A DNA stretch of 64,000 nt from Streptomyces sp. NRRL B-1347 (GTDB lineage Bacteria > Actinomycetota > Actinomycetes > Streptomycetales > Streptomycetaceae): contig NZ_JOJM01000016.1 in assembly GCF_000720325.1 (NCBI RefSeq), positions 62,001 to 126,000 on the forward strand, in the 5' to 3' direction. The position numbers were made by a program, and so were the translations under genes. How positions within the stretch are numbered: the first letter of the stretch is position 1; each line of letters begins with the position of its first letter. This document shows, piece after piece, positions 54,726 through 63,842 of this stretch. The notes below the pieces were generated by a model. It worked only from the letters and a program-made list of their open reading frames with translations, searched no databases and was not told where the DNA came from.

Positions 54726-54749
54726 GGTTCGCCGGCCGGGGCGCCGGGC

Positions 54750-57700
54750 TCATCCGGCGCCGCGCTGCCGCACCACCGATCCCTCGCGCCCCTTCACTAC
54801 CTCCAACTGCGCGTGCACACGGCGGCGCAGGTCCGCGACGTGGCTGACGATGCCCACGCTGCGGTCCCGCTCGCGCAGGGAGTCCAGGACGTCGAGGACC
54901 TCGTCCAGGGTCTGGTCGTCCAGGGTGCCGAAGCCCTCGTCGATGAAGAGGGTGTCCAGGCGGACGCCGCCCGCCTCGTCCGTGACGACGTCGGCGAGGC
55001 CGAGGGCGAGGGCGAGGGAGGCGAAGAACGTCTCGCCGCCGGAGAGCGTCGCCGTGTCCCGCTCGCGGCCCGTCCAGGCGTCGACGACGTGCAGGCCGAG
55101 GCCGCTCCGGCCGCGCCCTGCGCGGTCGGCGGAGTGGACGAGGGTGTAGCGCCCCGATGACATGCGGAGCAGCCGGGCGGTGGCCGCCGCGGCGACCTGC
55201 TCCAGGCGGGCGGCGAGGACGTACGACTCCAGGCGCATCTTGCGTTCGTTGTCCGCCGATGTGCCCGCGGCGAGCGTGGCGATGCGGGTCACGCGGTCGT
55301 ACTCGGCGCGCAGCGGCGCGAGTCGGCGGGCCGCCGCGGCGGAGCGGGCGGAGAGCCGGTCGAGGTCGGCCCTGCGCCGGTCGGCGGCGTCGCAGCCGGA
55401 CGCGGCGGCGCGCGCCCGCCGGTCCGCGGCATCGGCGGCGGCTCCGGCGGCGGCGAGGGGCGCGGCCGGGCGCCGGGCGGCCGCGGCGGCGTCCGGCTCG
55501 GCGAGCAGCGCGCGGACGGCGGCCTCCTCCTGCTGCCAGGCGTCGACGCGGTGCTGGAGCTCCCGGTGCCGGGCGTCGTCGAGGAGCGCGGCGGCAGCGG
55601 CGGCCGGGGTGTCGAACCCGGCGCGGAAGGCGGCGTCGGCGAGGCGGGCGTCGACGTCCTTCAGGCGCTGGGCGGTGTCGTCGGCGGCGCGTGCGGCGTC
55701 GGCGGCCTCGGTGAGGAGGGCGGCTCCGCGCTCCAGCTGGGCGGTGCGCTCCGCGACGCTCGCGCAGCCTCCGCGCGCGTGGGCCAACTCCTCCGCCAGG
55801 CCGGTCCGCTCGCGCTCCAGGGCGTCGCGCAGCGCGGCGCGGGAGTCGACGCGGCGCGCGGCCTCCTGCTGGGCCGTGACCCTGCGGTCGTGCTCGTGCT
55901 CGGCCCGGGCGAGTGCCTCGCGCACGGCGTGCTGTCCGGCCGCGCGGTCCCGGGCGGTCTCGTACGCCTGCCGCAGCTCCGCCACGGACGCGGCGAGCTC
56001 GGCGGCGGGGGTGTCCGACGCGGCCGCGGTGGCCGCGGCGAGCTCGGCGCGGACGTCGGCGTGCTCGCGCTCGGCGGCCTGCGCGGTCTCCTCGGCGCGC
56101 CGGTGGGCAGCGAGGGCGGCTTCCTCCGTGGCGCGGTCGACGTGTCCCTCGGCCTTGCGGGCGGGGGCGGGGTGCTCCGTGGCTCCGCACACCGCGCAGG
56201 GGGCGCCGTCGACGAGGTGCGCGGCGAGCTCGGCCGCGATGCCCGCGAGGCGCCGCTCCTTGAGGGCGAGCCAGTGCTCGTGGGCCCGGGCGGCGTGCTC
56301 GCGGGCGGTGAGGGCGCGCTCCTTGGCCGTGGCGGCCTGCTCGGTGAGCCGGTCGCGGCGCCGGGCGGCGTCCAGTCGCTCCTGGTCGGCCTTGAGCTGG
56401 CCGGCCAGGTGCTCGGTGCGGGTCGCCGCCTCCTGGGCGGCTTCGATGTCCTGCTGGAGGCGGGTGCGGGTGCCGTCCCAGTCGGCGAGCCAGGCCTCGG
56501 CCTCCTGGAGCAGTTCCTCGTCGGCCCGCTCCTGGCGGTCCAGGTCGGCGCGCTGCGCGGACAGTTCGCCCAGGCGGCGCTCTGCGCGGCGGGCCGAGGC
56601 GAGTCCGCCGAGCTCCTCGCTGACCCTGCGGGCGGCGCTCGCGAGGCCCGGCGCGCTCTCGTCGGCGTACGCGGCCGGGAGCTGTGCGCGCGCGTGCGCC
56701 TCGGCGGCGGTGGCGCGCCGGTGGTCGGTGTCGGTGTCCGCGCGCAGCGCGAGGGCGGGGGCGACGGCCTCCGCCTTGCGGGCCTGCTCCATGCGGGCGA
56801 GCACGCGCCGGTGGTCGTCGGCGCGCTCCTCCAAGCGGGCCGCCCGCTCCTGCGCGTCGGCGAACCTCCTTTGCAGGCGCGCCAGTTCGCGTACGTCGTC
56901 GAGTCCGGCGGCCGCGGCGGCGCGGGCGGACTCGGCCTGGGCGAGGGCGCAGCGCGCGACGGTGTACCGCTCGCGGGCGCCGGAGCGGACCACGGCGGCC
57001 CAGGCGAGGACGGCATCGGCGAGCCCGGGGTCGCCGGGCTCGACGTCCGGCAGCGGCAGCTCGGCCCCGGCGTCGCCTGGGCCCGCGCCCGCCGCCTGCT
57101 GCATGCGGTGCGCGTCCGCGAGGAGCTCCGCGTCGGCCTCGCGGACCTGGGCCTCGGCGGCGCGGCGGCGCTCGGCGAGGCGCTGCTCGACCGCGGCGAA
57201 CCTGCGGGTGTCGAAGAGCCGCCCGAGGAGCTTGCCGCGGGCCTCCGCGTCGGCCCGCAGGAACCGTGCGAAGTCGCCCTGCGGCAACAGCACGACCTGG
57301 CAAAACTGCTCCTTGCTCATGCCGAGCAGCTGGGTGACCTCCTCGCCGATCTCCTGGTGGGAGCGGCTGAGGTCCTTCCAGGTCCCGGCGCCCGCGCCGA
57401 CCGCGCCGCCTTGCCCCACGTCGGCCGTGCCGGGGACGTGCTCCCGCAGCCAGCTCTGCGCCTTGTCCGTCGTGGTGCCCGTGCCCCGCTTCTTCGGGCG
57501 CTCCCACGGGGGCTGCCGGGTGATCTCCAGACGGCGGCCCGCCACGGTCAGTTCGAGGCACACCTGCGTGCGGGTGTCCGGGCGGGCGTGGTCGCTGCGC
57601 AGGGTCACGCCCTGGCCGCTGCCCTGGCGGGGGCCCGGCACCGAGCCGTACAGCGCATAGCACACGGCGTCGAGGACGGAGGTCTTGCCGGCGCCCGTCG

Positions 57701-57806
57701 GGCCGTGCAGCAGGAAGAGCCCCGCGGCGGACAGCTCGTCGAAGTCGACGTCCTGGGTGGTGCCGAAGGGGCCGAAGGCGGTGATCCGCAGCCGGTGCAG
57801 CCTCAT
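54750..57806 (-). CDS. sbcC: Nuclease complex ATPase SbcC (Rad50-like)
   Basis: A 1018-residue SMC-like ATPase of the SbcCD complex, which opens hairpins and protein-blocked DNA ends. Walker A GPTGAGKTS is near residue 36. Long coiled coils flank a zinc hook CAVCGATEH near residue 535. The C-terminus has the signature TLSGGETFFASLALA and Walker B TLFIDEGFGTLD. It overlaps the sbcD stop by ATGA, so the two are coupled. Because the coils are made of Ala/Arg/Glu, several long antisense frames cover it. Confidence 0.93.
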   Translation of the reverse strand: MRLHRLRITAFGPFGTTQDVDFDELSAAGLFLLHGPTGAGKTSVLDAVCYALYGSVPGPRQGSGQGVTLRSDHARPDTRTQVCLELTVAGRRLEITRQPPWERPKKRGTGTTTDKAQSWLREHVPGTADVGQGGAVGAGAGTWKDLSRSHQEIGEEVTQLLGMSKEQFCQVVLLPQGDFARFLRADAEARGKLLGRLFDTRRFAAVEQRLAERRRAAEAQVREADAELLADAHRMQQAAGAGPGDAGAELPLPDVEPGDPGLADAVLAWAAVVRSGARERYTVARCALAQAESARAAAAAGLDDVRELARLQRRFADAQERAARLEERADDHRRVLARMEQARKAEAVAPALALRADTDTDHRRATAAEAHARAQLPAAYADESAPGLASAARRVSEELGGLASARRAERRLGELSAQRADLDRQERADEELLQEAEAWLADWDGTRTRLQQDIEAAQEAATRTEHLAGQLKADQERLDAARRRDRLTEQAATAKERALTAREHAARAHEHWLALKERRLAGIAAELAAHLVDGAPCAVCGATEHPAPARKAEGHVDRATEEAALAAHRRAEETAQAAEREHADVRAELAAATAAASDTPAAELAASVAELRQAYETARDRAAGQHAVREALARAEHEHDRRVTAQQEAARRVDSRAALRDALERERTGLAEELAHARGGCASVAERTAQLERGAALLTEAADAARAADDTAQRLKDVDARLADAAFRAGFDTPAAAAAALLDDARHRELQHRVDAWQQEEAAVRALLAEPDAAAAARRPAAPLAAAGAAADAADRRARAAASGCDAADRRRADLDRLSARSAAAARRLAPLRAEYDRVTRIATLAAGTSADNERKMRLESYVLAARLEQVAAAATARLLRMSSGRYTLVHSADRAGRGRSGLGLHVVDAWTGRERDTATLSGGETFFASLALALGLADVVTDEAGGVRLDTLFIDEGFGTLDDQTLDEVLDVLDSLRERDRSVGIVSHVADLRRRVHAQLEVVKGREGSVVRQRGAG

Positions 57807-58969
57807 CCGGCCACCTCGCGCAGCATGTCGTCGGCGCGGACGGCGTCGAAGGCGTCCCGCAGGACGGCCCTCTCGCGGGCGTCCGGGCCCGCGCCGCGCA
57901 CATGGGTCACGAAGTCCTCCGCGATCTGCTGGTCGGTGCGGTCCTTGAGGCGCCGCGCATAGGACACTCCGGGCTCCTCGGGGGCGCGGGCCGGGTCGAA
58001 GACGAGGCTGAGGGTGTGCGGGAAGCGCTCGCAGAGCCGGGCCATCGGCTCGTCCGGCCGCACCGGGTCGGTGAGGGTCGCCTCGATCCACGCGTCCTCG
58101 TGCCGGGCGAGGCCCGGGTCCGCCAGGAGGTCGTCGAGGTCGCCCCTGACGCGGGCGAGCGGCCGGGGCACCGGGCAGTCGACGCGCTCGGCGGCCGTCA
58201 GCTCGCCCGCCGCGCCGAGCTCGACGAGCCACATGCTCTTGCGGTGGTCGGCCTCGGAGAAGGAGTAGGCGAGCGGGGAGCCGCTGTAGCGCACGCGCTC
58301 GTCGATGGTCTGGCTGCCGTGCAGATGGCCGAGGGCCACGTAGTCGACGCCGTCGAAGACGGCGGACGGCACGGAGGCGACGCCGCCGACGGTGATGTCC
58401 CGCTCGCTGTCGCTGATCTCGCCGCCGGTCACGAAGGCGTGCGCGAGGACGACGGAGCGGGTGCCCGCGGGCCGGGCGGCCAGGTCGGCCCGCACCCGGT
58501 CCATGGCGGCGCCGAGCACCGCCTCGTGTCCGGCGCGCTCGACGCCGAACTCGTCCTTCACCAGCGCCGGTTCCAGATACGGCAGGCCGTAGAAGGCCAC
58601 GTCCCCGTGCGCGTCGGCGAGCACCACGGGCTCGGCGCAGCCCGCCGGGTCGGTGCGCAGGTGGATGCCCGCGCGGTCGATGAGCCCGGCGCCGACACCG
58701 AGGCGCCGCGCCGAGTCGTGGTTCCCGGAGATCATGACCGTGGGCACGCCGAGGTCGGCGAGGCGGTGCAGCGCGTCGTCGAACAGCTCGACGGCGGCGA
58801 GCGGGGGCACCGCACGGTCGTACACGTCCCCCGACACGACGACGGCGTCCACCTCGCGCTCGCGGACGGTGGCGACGAGATGGCCGACGAACGCGGCCTG
58901 CGCGTCGAGCATGCTCACCCGGTGCAGGGCCCGGCCGAGATGCCAGTCGGAAGTGTGCAGCAGCCTCAT
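57803..58969 (-). CDS. sbcD: Exonuclease SbcD (Mre11-like)
   Basis: A 388-residue metallophosphatase nuclease. The five metal motifs are present in order: SDWHLGR at the N-terminus, VSGDVYDR, ISGNHDS, VLAHAF and LGHLHGS. The remaining C-terminal part is the capping domain. It is the first gene of the sbcD-sbcC operon. No strong Shine-Dalgarno sequence is seen before the ATG. Confidence 0.94.
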   Translation of the reverse strand: MRLLHTSDWHLGRALHRVSMLDAQAAFVGHLVATVREREVDAVVVSGDVYDRAVPPLAAVELFDDALHRLADLGVPTVMISGNHDSARRLGVGAGLIDRAGIHLRTDPAGCAEPVVLADAHGDVAFYGLPYLEPALVKDEFGVERAGHEAVLGAAMDRVRADLAARPAGTRSVVLAHAFVTGGEISDSERDITVGGVASVPSAVFDGVDYVALGHLHGSQTIDERVRYSGSPLAYSFSEADHRKSMWLVELGAAGELTAAERVDCPVPRPLARVRGDLDDLLADPGLARHEDAWIEATLTDPVRPDEPMARLCERFPHTLSLVFDPARAPEEPGVSYARRLKDRTDQQIAEDFVTHVRGAGPDARERAVLRDAFDAVRADDMLREVAG

Positions 58970-59111
58970 GGCCCCCGAGACTAACGGCAGGGTCTGACAT
59001 CACGGGCGCCCCAGCGGGACAGCGCCCTGTAGGGGCGCGGGGAACTGCGCGCGGCCACGACGTGGCAGCGGACGGCCGACGGCCGGGGCCGACCCCGTGA
59101 AGCCCGGCCGG

Positions 59112-59738
<627 letters not shown>

Positions 59739-60181
59739 CCGCCCAGCGTATGCCCCCTCCTGGACGGTCCGGACGGCGCCCGTGGCCGCCCGGAGGTCCG
59801 GTGCGCCTGGTGCGCCTGCTTGCCGCCGTCGGACGACCGTGGGTACTTTCGCGGCGGCCCACCACGCCCGTCGCGATTAGCCGATGTCCGTACTCGGTCC
59901 GCCCCCGTTCTTACTCGCAAGTACCACAACGACATTACCCTGCAGTATTTATAGGATTCACGCGTAGAGAATCCCGAAGCCCCTCAGCAGGAACCAAGGC
60001 AGTTACCGCCGCGTCTATTGATGGGCATTCGGGCTCGGGACCACACCACGGTGAAAAATCGATTGAGCGGTACGGAATTGCGGACTCCATTTATGGCTCC
60101 GATGCATGATTCCTCCGCACTGATGCGTAAGGTGTAACACTCAAGTGCTCTGGTCAGAGGCACCAGGGCTCCGGAGGAAAT
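59739..60181. other. A+T-richer promoter region of the SARP gene
   Basis: About 440 bases without a gene. From 59900 to 60150 the composition becomes clearly A+T-richer (for example TGCAGTATTTATAGGATT near 59942), unlike the rest of the window. CTGGT, seven bases, ACCAG at 60150-60166 is a small inverted repeat just before the ribosome binding site GGAGGAAAT of the SARP gene. No recognisable butyrolactone-type element was found. Confidence 0.5.
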
Positions 60182-63100
60182 ATGGGGCACCGATTCAGAT
60201 TCAAGATTCTCGGCCCGCTCTCTGTCATGTCCGGCTCCGGCCAGGTGCACGTGGGAGGCCCCCGGCACCGCACGATCCTCGCGTCCTTGCTGCTCAACAC
60301 CGATCGGATCGTGTCCGTCGACGCGCTCGTCGACACGGTGTGGGACGGCCGTCCGCCGGCCACCGCACGCACCCAGGTGTCCATCTGCATCGCGGCACTG
60401 CGCAAAGCATTCAAGGCTGCTGGATTTACGGACCAGGTCATCGTGACGGCGCACCCGGGATATCTGTTGCGCATCGGCGAGCACGAGGTGGACGCCACCG
60501 AGTTCCACCAGCTCGTCGCCGCGGCGGAGGAGGCCGTCAGGACTGACCGATTAACGGACGCCGCCCACTCGTACACCAAGGCCCTCGGCCTTTGGGAAGG
60601 GCCCGCATTGACGGGTGTGACGGGCCGTGCCGTCGAGGACGAGGCCCGGCGCCTGGACGAGCTGAAGCTCAGCGTGTACGAGGACGCCACGGAAGTGCAG
60701 CTGCGCCTCGGCCGTCACCACCGGGTCATTTCGGAGCTGGCCGCCACGGTCCGCGCCCATCCGCTGCGCGAGCGCGCGCTGCACCTGCTGATCACCGCCC
60801 AGTACCGCTCGGGGCACCGCGCCGAGGCCTTGGAGAGCTACCGGCGGGGGCGCAAGCGCTTCATCGACGAACTCGGGCTCGAACCCGGACCCGCGCTGAA
60901 GGAGCTGCACCGCTTCATCCTCCAGGACGACCGCGGGCGCGAGCCCGCCGCACGGGACGGCGCGGGCATCGAGGCGCCCGCCGCCGCGCCGCTCCCGCAC
61001 GATCCGCCCTTCGAGCTGCCCACGGACGCCCCCGGGTTCACCGGCCGCGCCCGCGAACTCGAGCAGCTCGACGTGCTCCTCGACCGCGGCACGGACGTGC
61101 GCGGGCCGACGGCCGGGCTGATCAGCGGGCTCGCGGGCGTGGGCAAGACCTGTCTCGCCGTGCGGTGGGGGCGCGGCGTCGCCGACCGGTTCCCGGACGG
61201 CGTGCTCTTCGCCGATCTGCACGGCTACGACGAGCGCCACGAGCCGACGGCCGCCGCCGAGGTCCTCGGCGGATTCCTGCGCTCCCTCGGCTTCGCGGGC
61301 GTACAGATCCCACAGGCGCCCGAGGAGCGGGAGGCGATGTACCGCAGCGCGCTCGCCGACCGGCGCGTCCTCGTGGTCCTCGACAACGCCCGTACGTACG
61401 CGCAGATCGAGCCGCTGCTGCCGAGCAGCGAGGGCTGCAGCGTCCTCGTCACCAGCCGGGACCAGCTCGCCGAGTTCGTGGCCTGGCCGCCGCGGGCCCG
61501 GGTGCACCTCAACCGGCTCGCCCCGGCCGAGGCGGTGGAGCTCGTCGACCGCGTCGTCGGCTCCCAGCGCGTCGCCGCGGAGCCCGCCGCCGTGGCCCGG
61601 CTCGTGGAGCTGTGCGACCTGCTGCCGCTCGCGCTGCGGATCGCCGCCGCGCGCCTCGCCGCCAAGCCGCACTGGACCGTGACCCACCTGGTGTCCCGGC
61701 TCAGCGACGAGGAGCGGCGCCTGGACGAGCTGAGCCAGGGCACCTCCCGCATCCGGGCGAGCTTCGGGATCAGCTACCGCTGTCTGTCCGCGGAGGCCGC
61801 CCGGCTCTACCGCGGCCTCGGCCTCCTCGACGTCCACGACTTCGCGCCCTGGGTGGCGGCGGCGCTGCTCGACACGGACCAGTTCACCGCGGAGCGGCTC
61901 ATCGAGCAGCTCGTCGACGCCCAGTTCCTCACCGCGCTTGGCCCGGACGCGGCCGGGCAGCCCCGGTACCACTCCCCCAGCCTGCTGCGGATCTTCGCGC
62001 GCGAGCGGGCGCACGGGGAGGACGCGCAGGAGCAGGGGCGCGCCGCCGTCGTCCGGGTCCTGCAAGCGGCGCTCGGCCTGGCCGAACAGGCTCATCAGCG
62101 GCTCTACGGCGGTGACTTCAGCATCATCCACAGCGCGGCGCCGCGCTGCACGCCGCCCGCCGACCTCGTCGCCGAACTCCTGGCCAGGCCGCTGGAGTGG
62201 CTGGAGGCCGAGCGGCTCTCCCTGGTACGTCTCGTCGGGCAGGCCGCGGGGGCCGGCCTCGACGAGCTGGCCTGGGACCTCACCCTGTGCACGGTGGTCC
62301 TCTTCGAGACCCGCAACTACGTCGACGACTGGCGCCAGTGCGCCCAGCAGGCCCTGGCCGCCGCCCGCGAGGCGGACAACATCCGCGGCCAGGGCGCCAT
62401 GCTGTACGCCCTGGGGGCCCTGGAGATGCGGCTTCGCCGGTTCGTGCGCGCCGACGCGGGCTTCACCGCGGCCCTCGCGCTGCACGAGCTGGCGGGCGAG
62501 GAGCACGGTCGCGCCCTGGTCCTGCGCAGCATGGCGATGATCGACCAGATGCGGGGCGCGACGGACTCCGCGATGGACCGCAGCACGGCCGCCCTCGAGG
62601 TGTTCCGCGCGGTGGGCGACCTGTCGTCGCAGGCGCACGTGCTCAACAACATGGCGCAGATCGAGCTCGACCGCGGCCATCTCGCGCAGGCGCGCGAGCT
62701 CAGCCTCCGGTCGGTGCGGATCTCGTCGGGCATCAGCCCGGGCGGCGCCCGCAGCACGGCGCAGGGCACGCACCGGCTGGCCCGCGTCTATCTCGCCGAA
62801 GGCAGGTACGACTTGGCGGAGAGCGCTCTCCTCCGCATGATCCGCATCACCCGGGCCAGCTCCGACCTGCTCGGCCTCGCCCACGGCCTGCTGGGCCTCG
62901 GCGAGGCCCGGCTCGGCCGCGGCGACTGGGAACAGGCCCGCGCCACGCTCCTGCACGCCCTGGACATCGTCGCCACGGTGCACAGCCCGCTGGTCCTGGG
63001 GAAGATCAAGCTGGCCCTCGGGGAGGCCTGCGGGATGGGCGGTCAGGACGAGCGGGCCCGGGAGTACCTGAGAGCGGCCCGCGACTGTTTCCGCCGCGTG

Positions 63101-63514
63101 GGCGTAGAGGACTGGGTCAAGCGCGCCGACGAGGCACTGGCCGCCCTGCGCACGGCGAGGCCGCCGCTGCGCGCTGAGGGCCAGGCCCACCAGGGCGAGG
63201 CCGGGCGGCGTCTGACGGTGCCCAGGGCCCGCGGGCCCTGGGACCGCACGGCCGCGGAGCGCGCCGTCTGGAACCCCGCGGCGGCGACGCGGGCCCGGTC
63301 CTGCCACGCGCCCGCGGAGCACGCCGACCACGAGGAGGACGGCACCGAACCCGGACCGGATCGTGACGGTCCGCGCCGCGGGCACCCCGACCAGCAGGCC
63401 GCGGACCGCGAGCTCCCCGAGCCCGCTCCCCTGGGCCTGGCGCCCGGAGTGCTGGGGAGCGGACCGGGCGGCGCTCCCCCGAACGAGGGGCCGCGCGAGC
63501 ACCGCGATGGCTGA
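60182..63514 (+). CDS. AfsR-like SARP regulator (SARP-NB-ARC-TPR)
   Basis: A 1110-residue pathway or global regulator of secondary metabolism. Order: OmpR-type DNA-binding domain (residues 8-95), BTAD (97-245, with LERALHLL-like and ELGLEPGPALKELH), NB-ARC STAND ATPase (about 285-560; P-loop GLAGVGKT near 317), and TPR repeats to about 980. This is the AfsR architecture. The last 130 residues are Pro/Gly/Arg/His-rich and unlike TPR. GGAGG precedes the ATG. A second AfsR-type gene converges on it. Confidence 0.88.
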   Translation: MGHRFRFKILGPLSVMSGSGQVHVGGPRHRTILASLLLNTDRIVSVDALVDTVWDGRPPATARTQVSICIAALRKAFKAAGFTDQVIVTAHPGYLLRIGEHEVDATEFHQLVAAAEEAVRTDRLTDAAHSYTKALGLWEGPALTGVTGRAVEDEARRLDELKLSVYEDATEVQLRLGRHHRVISELAATVRAHPLRERALHLLITAQYRSGHRAEALESYRRGRKRFIDELGLEPGPALKELHRFILQDDRGREPAARDGAGIEAPAAAPLPHDPPFELPTDAPGFTGRARELEQLDVLLDRGTDVRGPTAGLISGLAGVGKTCLAVRWGRGVADRFPDGVLFADLHGYDERHEPTAAAEVLGGFLRSLGFAGVQIPQAPEEREAMYRSALADRRVLVVLDNARTYAQIEPLLPSSEGCSVLVTSRDQLAEFVAWPPRARVHLNRLAPAEAVELVDRVVGSQRVAAEPAAVARLVELCDLLPLALRIAAARLAAKPHWTVTHLVSRLSDEERRLDELSQGTSRIRASFGISYRCLSAEAARLYRGLGLLDVHDFAPWVAAALLDTDQFTAERLIEQLVDAQFLTALGPDAAGQPRYHSPSLLRIFARERAHGEDAQEQGRAAVVRVLQAALGLAEQAHQRLYGGDFSIIHSAAPRCTPPADLVAELLARPLEWLEAERLSLVRLVGQAAGAGLDELAWDLTLCTVVLFETRNYVDDWRQCAQQALAAAREADNIRGQGAMLYALGALEMRLRRFVRADAGFTAALALHELAGEEHGRALVLRSMAMIDQMRGATDSAMDRSTAALEVFRAVGDLSSQAHVLNNMAQIELDRGHLAQARELSLRSVRISSGISPGGARSTAQGTHRLARVYLAEGRYDLAESALLRMIRITRASSDLLGLAHGLLGLGEARLGRGDWEQARATLLHALDIVATVHSPLVLGKIKLALGEACGMGGQDERAREYLRAARDCFRRVGVEDWVKRADEALAALRTARPPLRAEGQAHQGEAGRRLTVPRARGPWDRTAAERAVWNPAAATRARSCHAPAEHADHEEDGTEPGPDRDGPRRGHPDQQAADRELPEPAPLGLAPGVLGSGPGGAPPNEGPREHRDG

Positions 63515-63560
63515 GCTGGGCCGATATCGCGGCGCGGGCGCGGTGGAAGGCCGATCGATA

Positions 63561-63576
63561 GGGGACCGAAGTCCCC
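63561..63576. terminator. GGGGAC-CGAA-GTCCCC hairpin
   Basis: Perfect 6-bp arms with a CGAA loop, 46 bases past the SARP stop. It may terminate the SARP transcript. The core GGGAC-N4-GTCCC also has the form of a DosR/DevR-type dormancy box, so it might be a protein-binding site instead. Confidence 0.45.
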
Positions 63577-63638
63577 GCTCCCTACTGTCGGCCGCGCGGG
63601 GCCCGTCGCCTCACCGTCGCGGCCCCGCGTCGATCTCG

Positions 63639-63678
63639 TCAGTTCTCCTCAGTTCTCGTCAGTTCTCGTCAGTTCGTG
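63639..63678 (+). repeat. Four 10-bp direct repeats (TCAGTTC + 3)
   Basis: TCAGTTCTCC, TCAGTTCTCG, TCAGTTCTCG and TCAGTTCGTG stand head to tail, with the heptamer TCAGTTC exact in all four. Period 10 keeps them on one DNA face. SARP proteins bind direct heptamer repeats (usual period 11). The array ends 11 bases before the start of a small frame. Confidence 0.7.
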
Positions 63679-63689
63679 GAAGGAATGCG

Positions 63690-63842
63690 ATGCACAGCAG
63701 GCGCACCACACCGGGCGGCGACACCGCCCGCCTCACGGACCGGGCCGTCGCCGGGCCCCAGGAGCCCGGCGACGACGAGGACTGGCACGCGGTCCCGCAG
63801 CGGTCACGTCCGCGCGGGCTCCGCTCTCGCCCGCCCCAGTGA
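63690..63842 (+). CDS. Possible 50-residue peptide gene downstream of the SARP gene
   Basis: ATG at 63690 preceded by GGAAGG at good spacing opens a 50-codon frame (begins MHSRRTTPGG, contains GDDEDWHAV, ends RSRPPQ). It is hydrophilic with basic ends and an acidic centre, with no signal peptide. It follows the direct-repeat array, and its last 39 bases overlap the convergent regulator. The position recalls afsS behind afsR, but there is no sequence likeness to AfsS. It could also be non-coding. Confidence 0.35.
   Translation: MHSRRTTPGGDTARLTDRAVAGPQEPGDDEDWHAVPQRSRPRGLRSRPPQ

Noticed and set aside
63043..63345. Small minus-strand membrane protein gene within the SARP 3' end
   Set aside because: No ribosome binding site and the hydrophobic stretch is short; kept only as a remark on the SARP tail.
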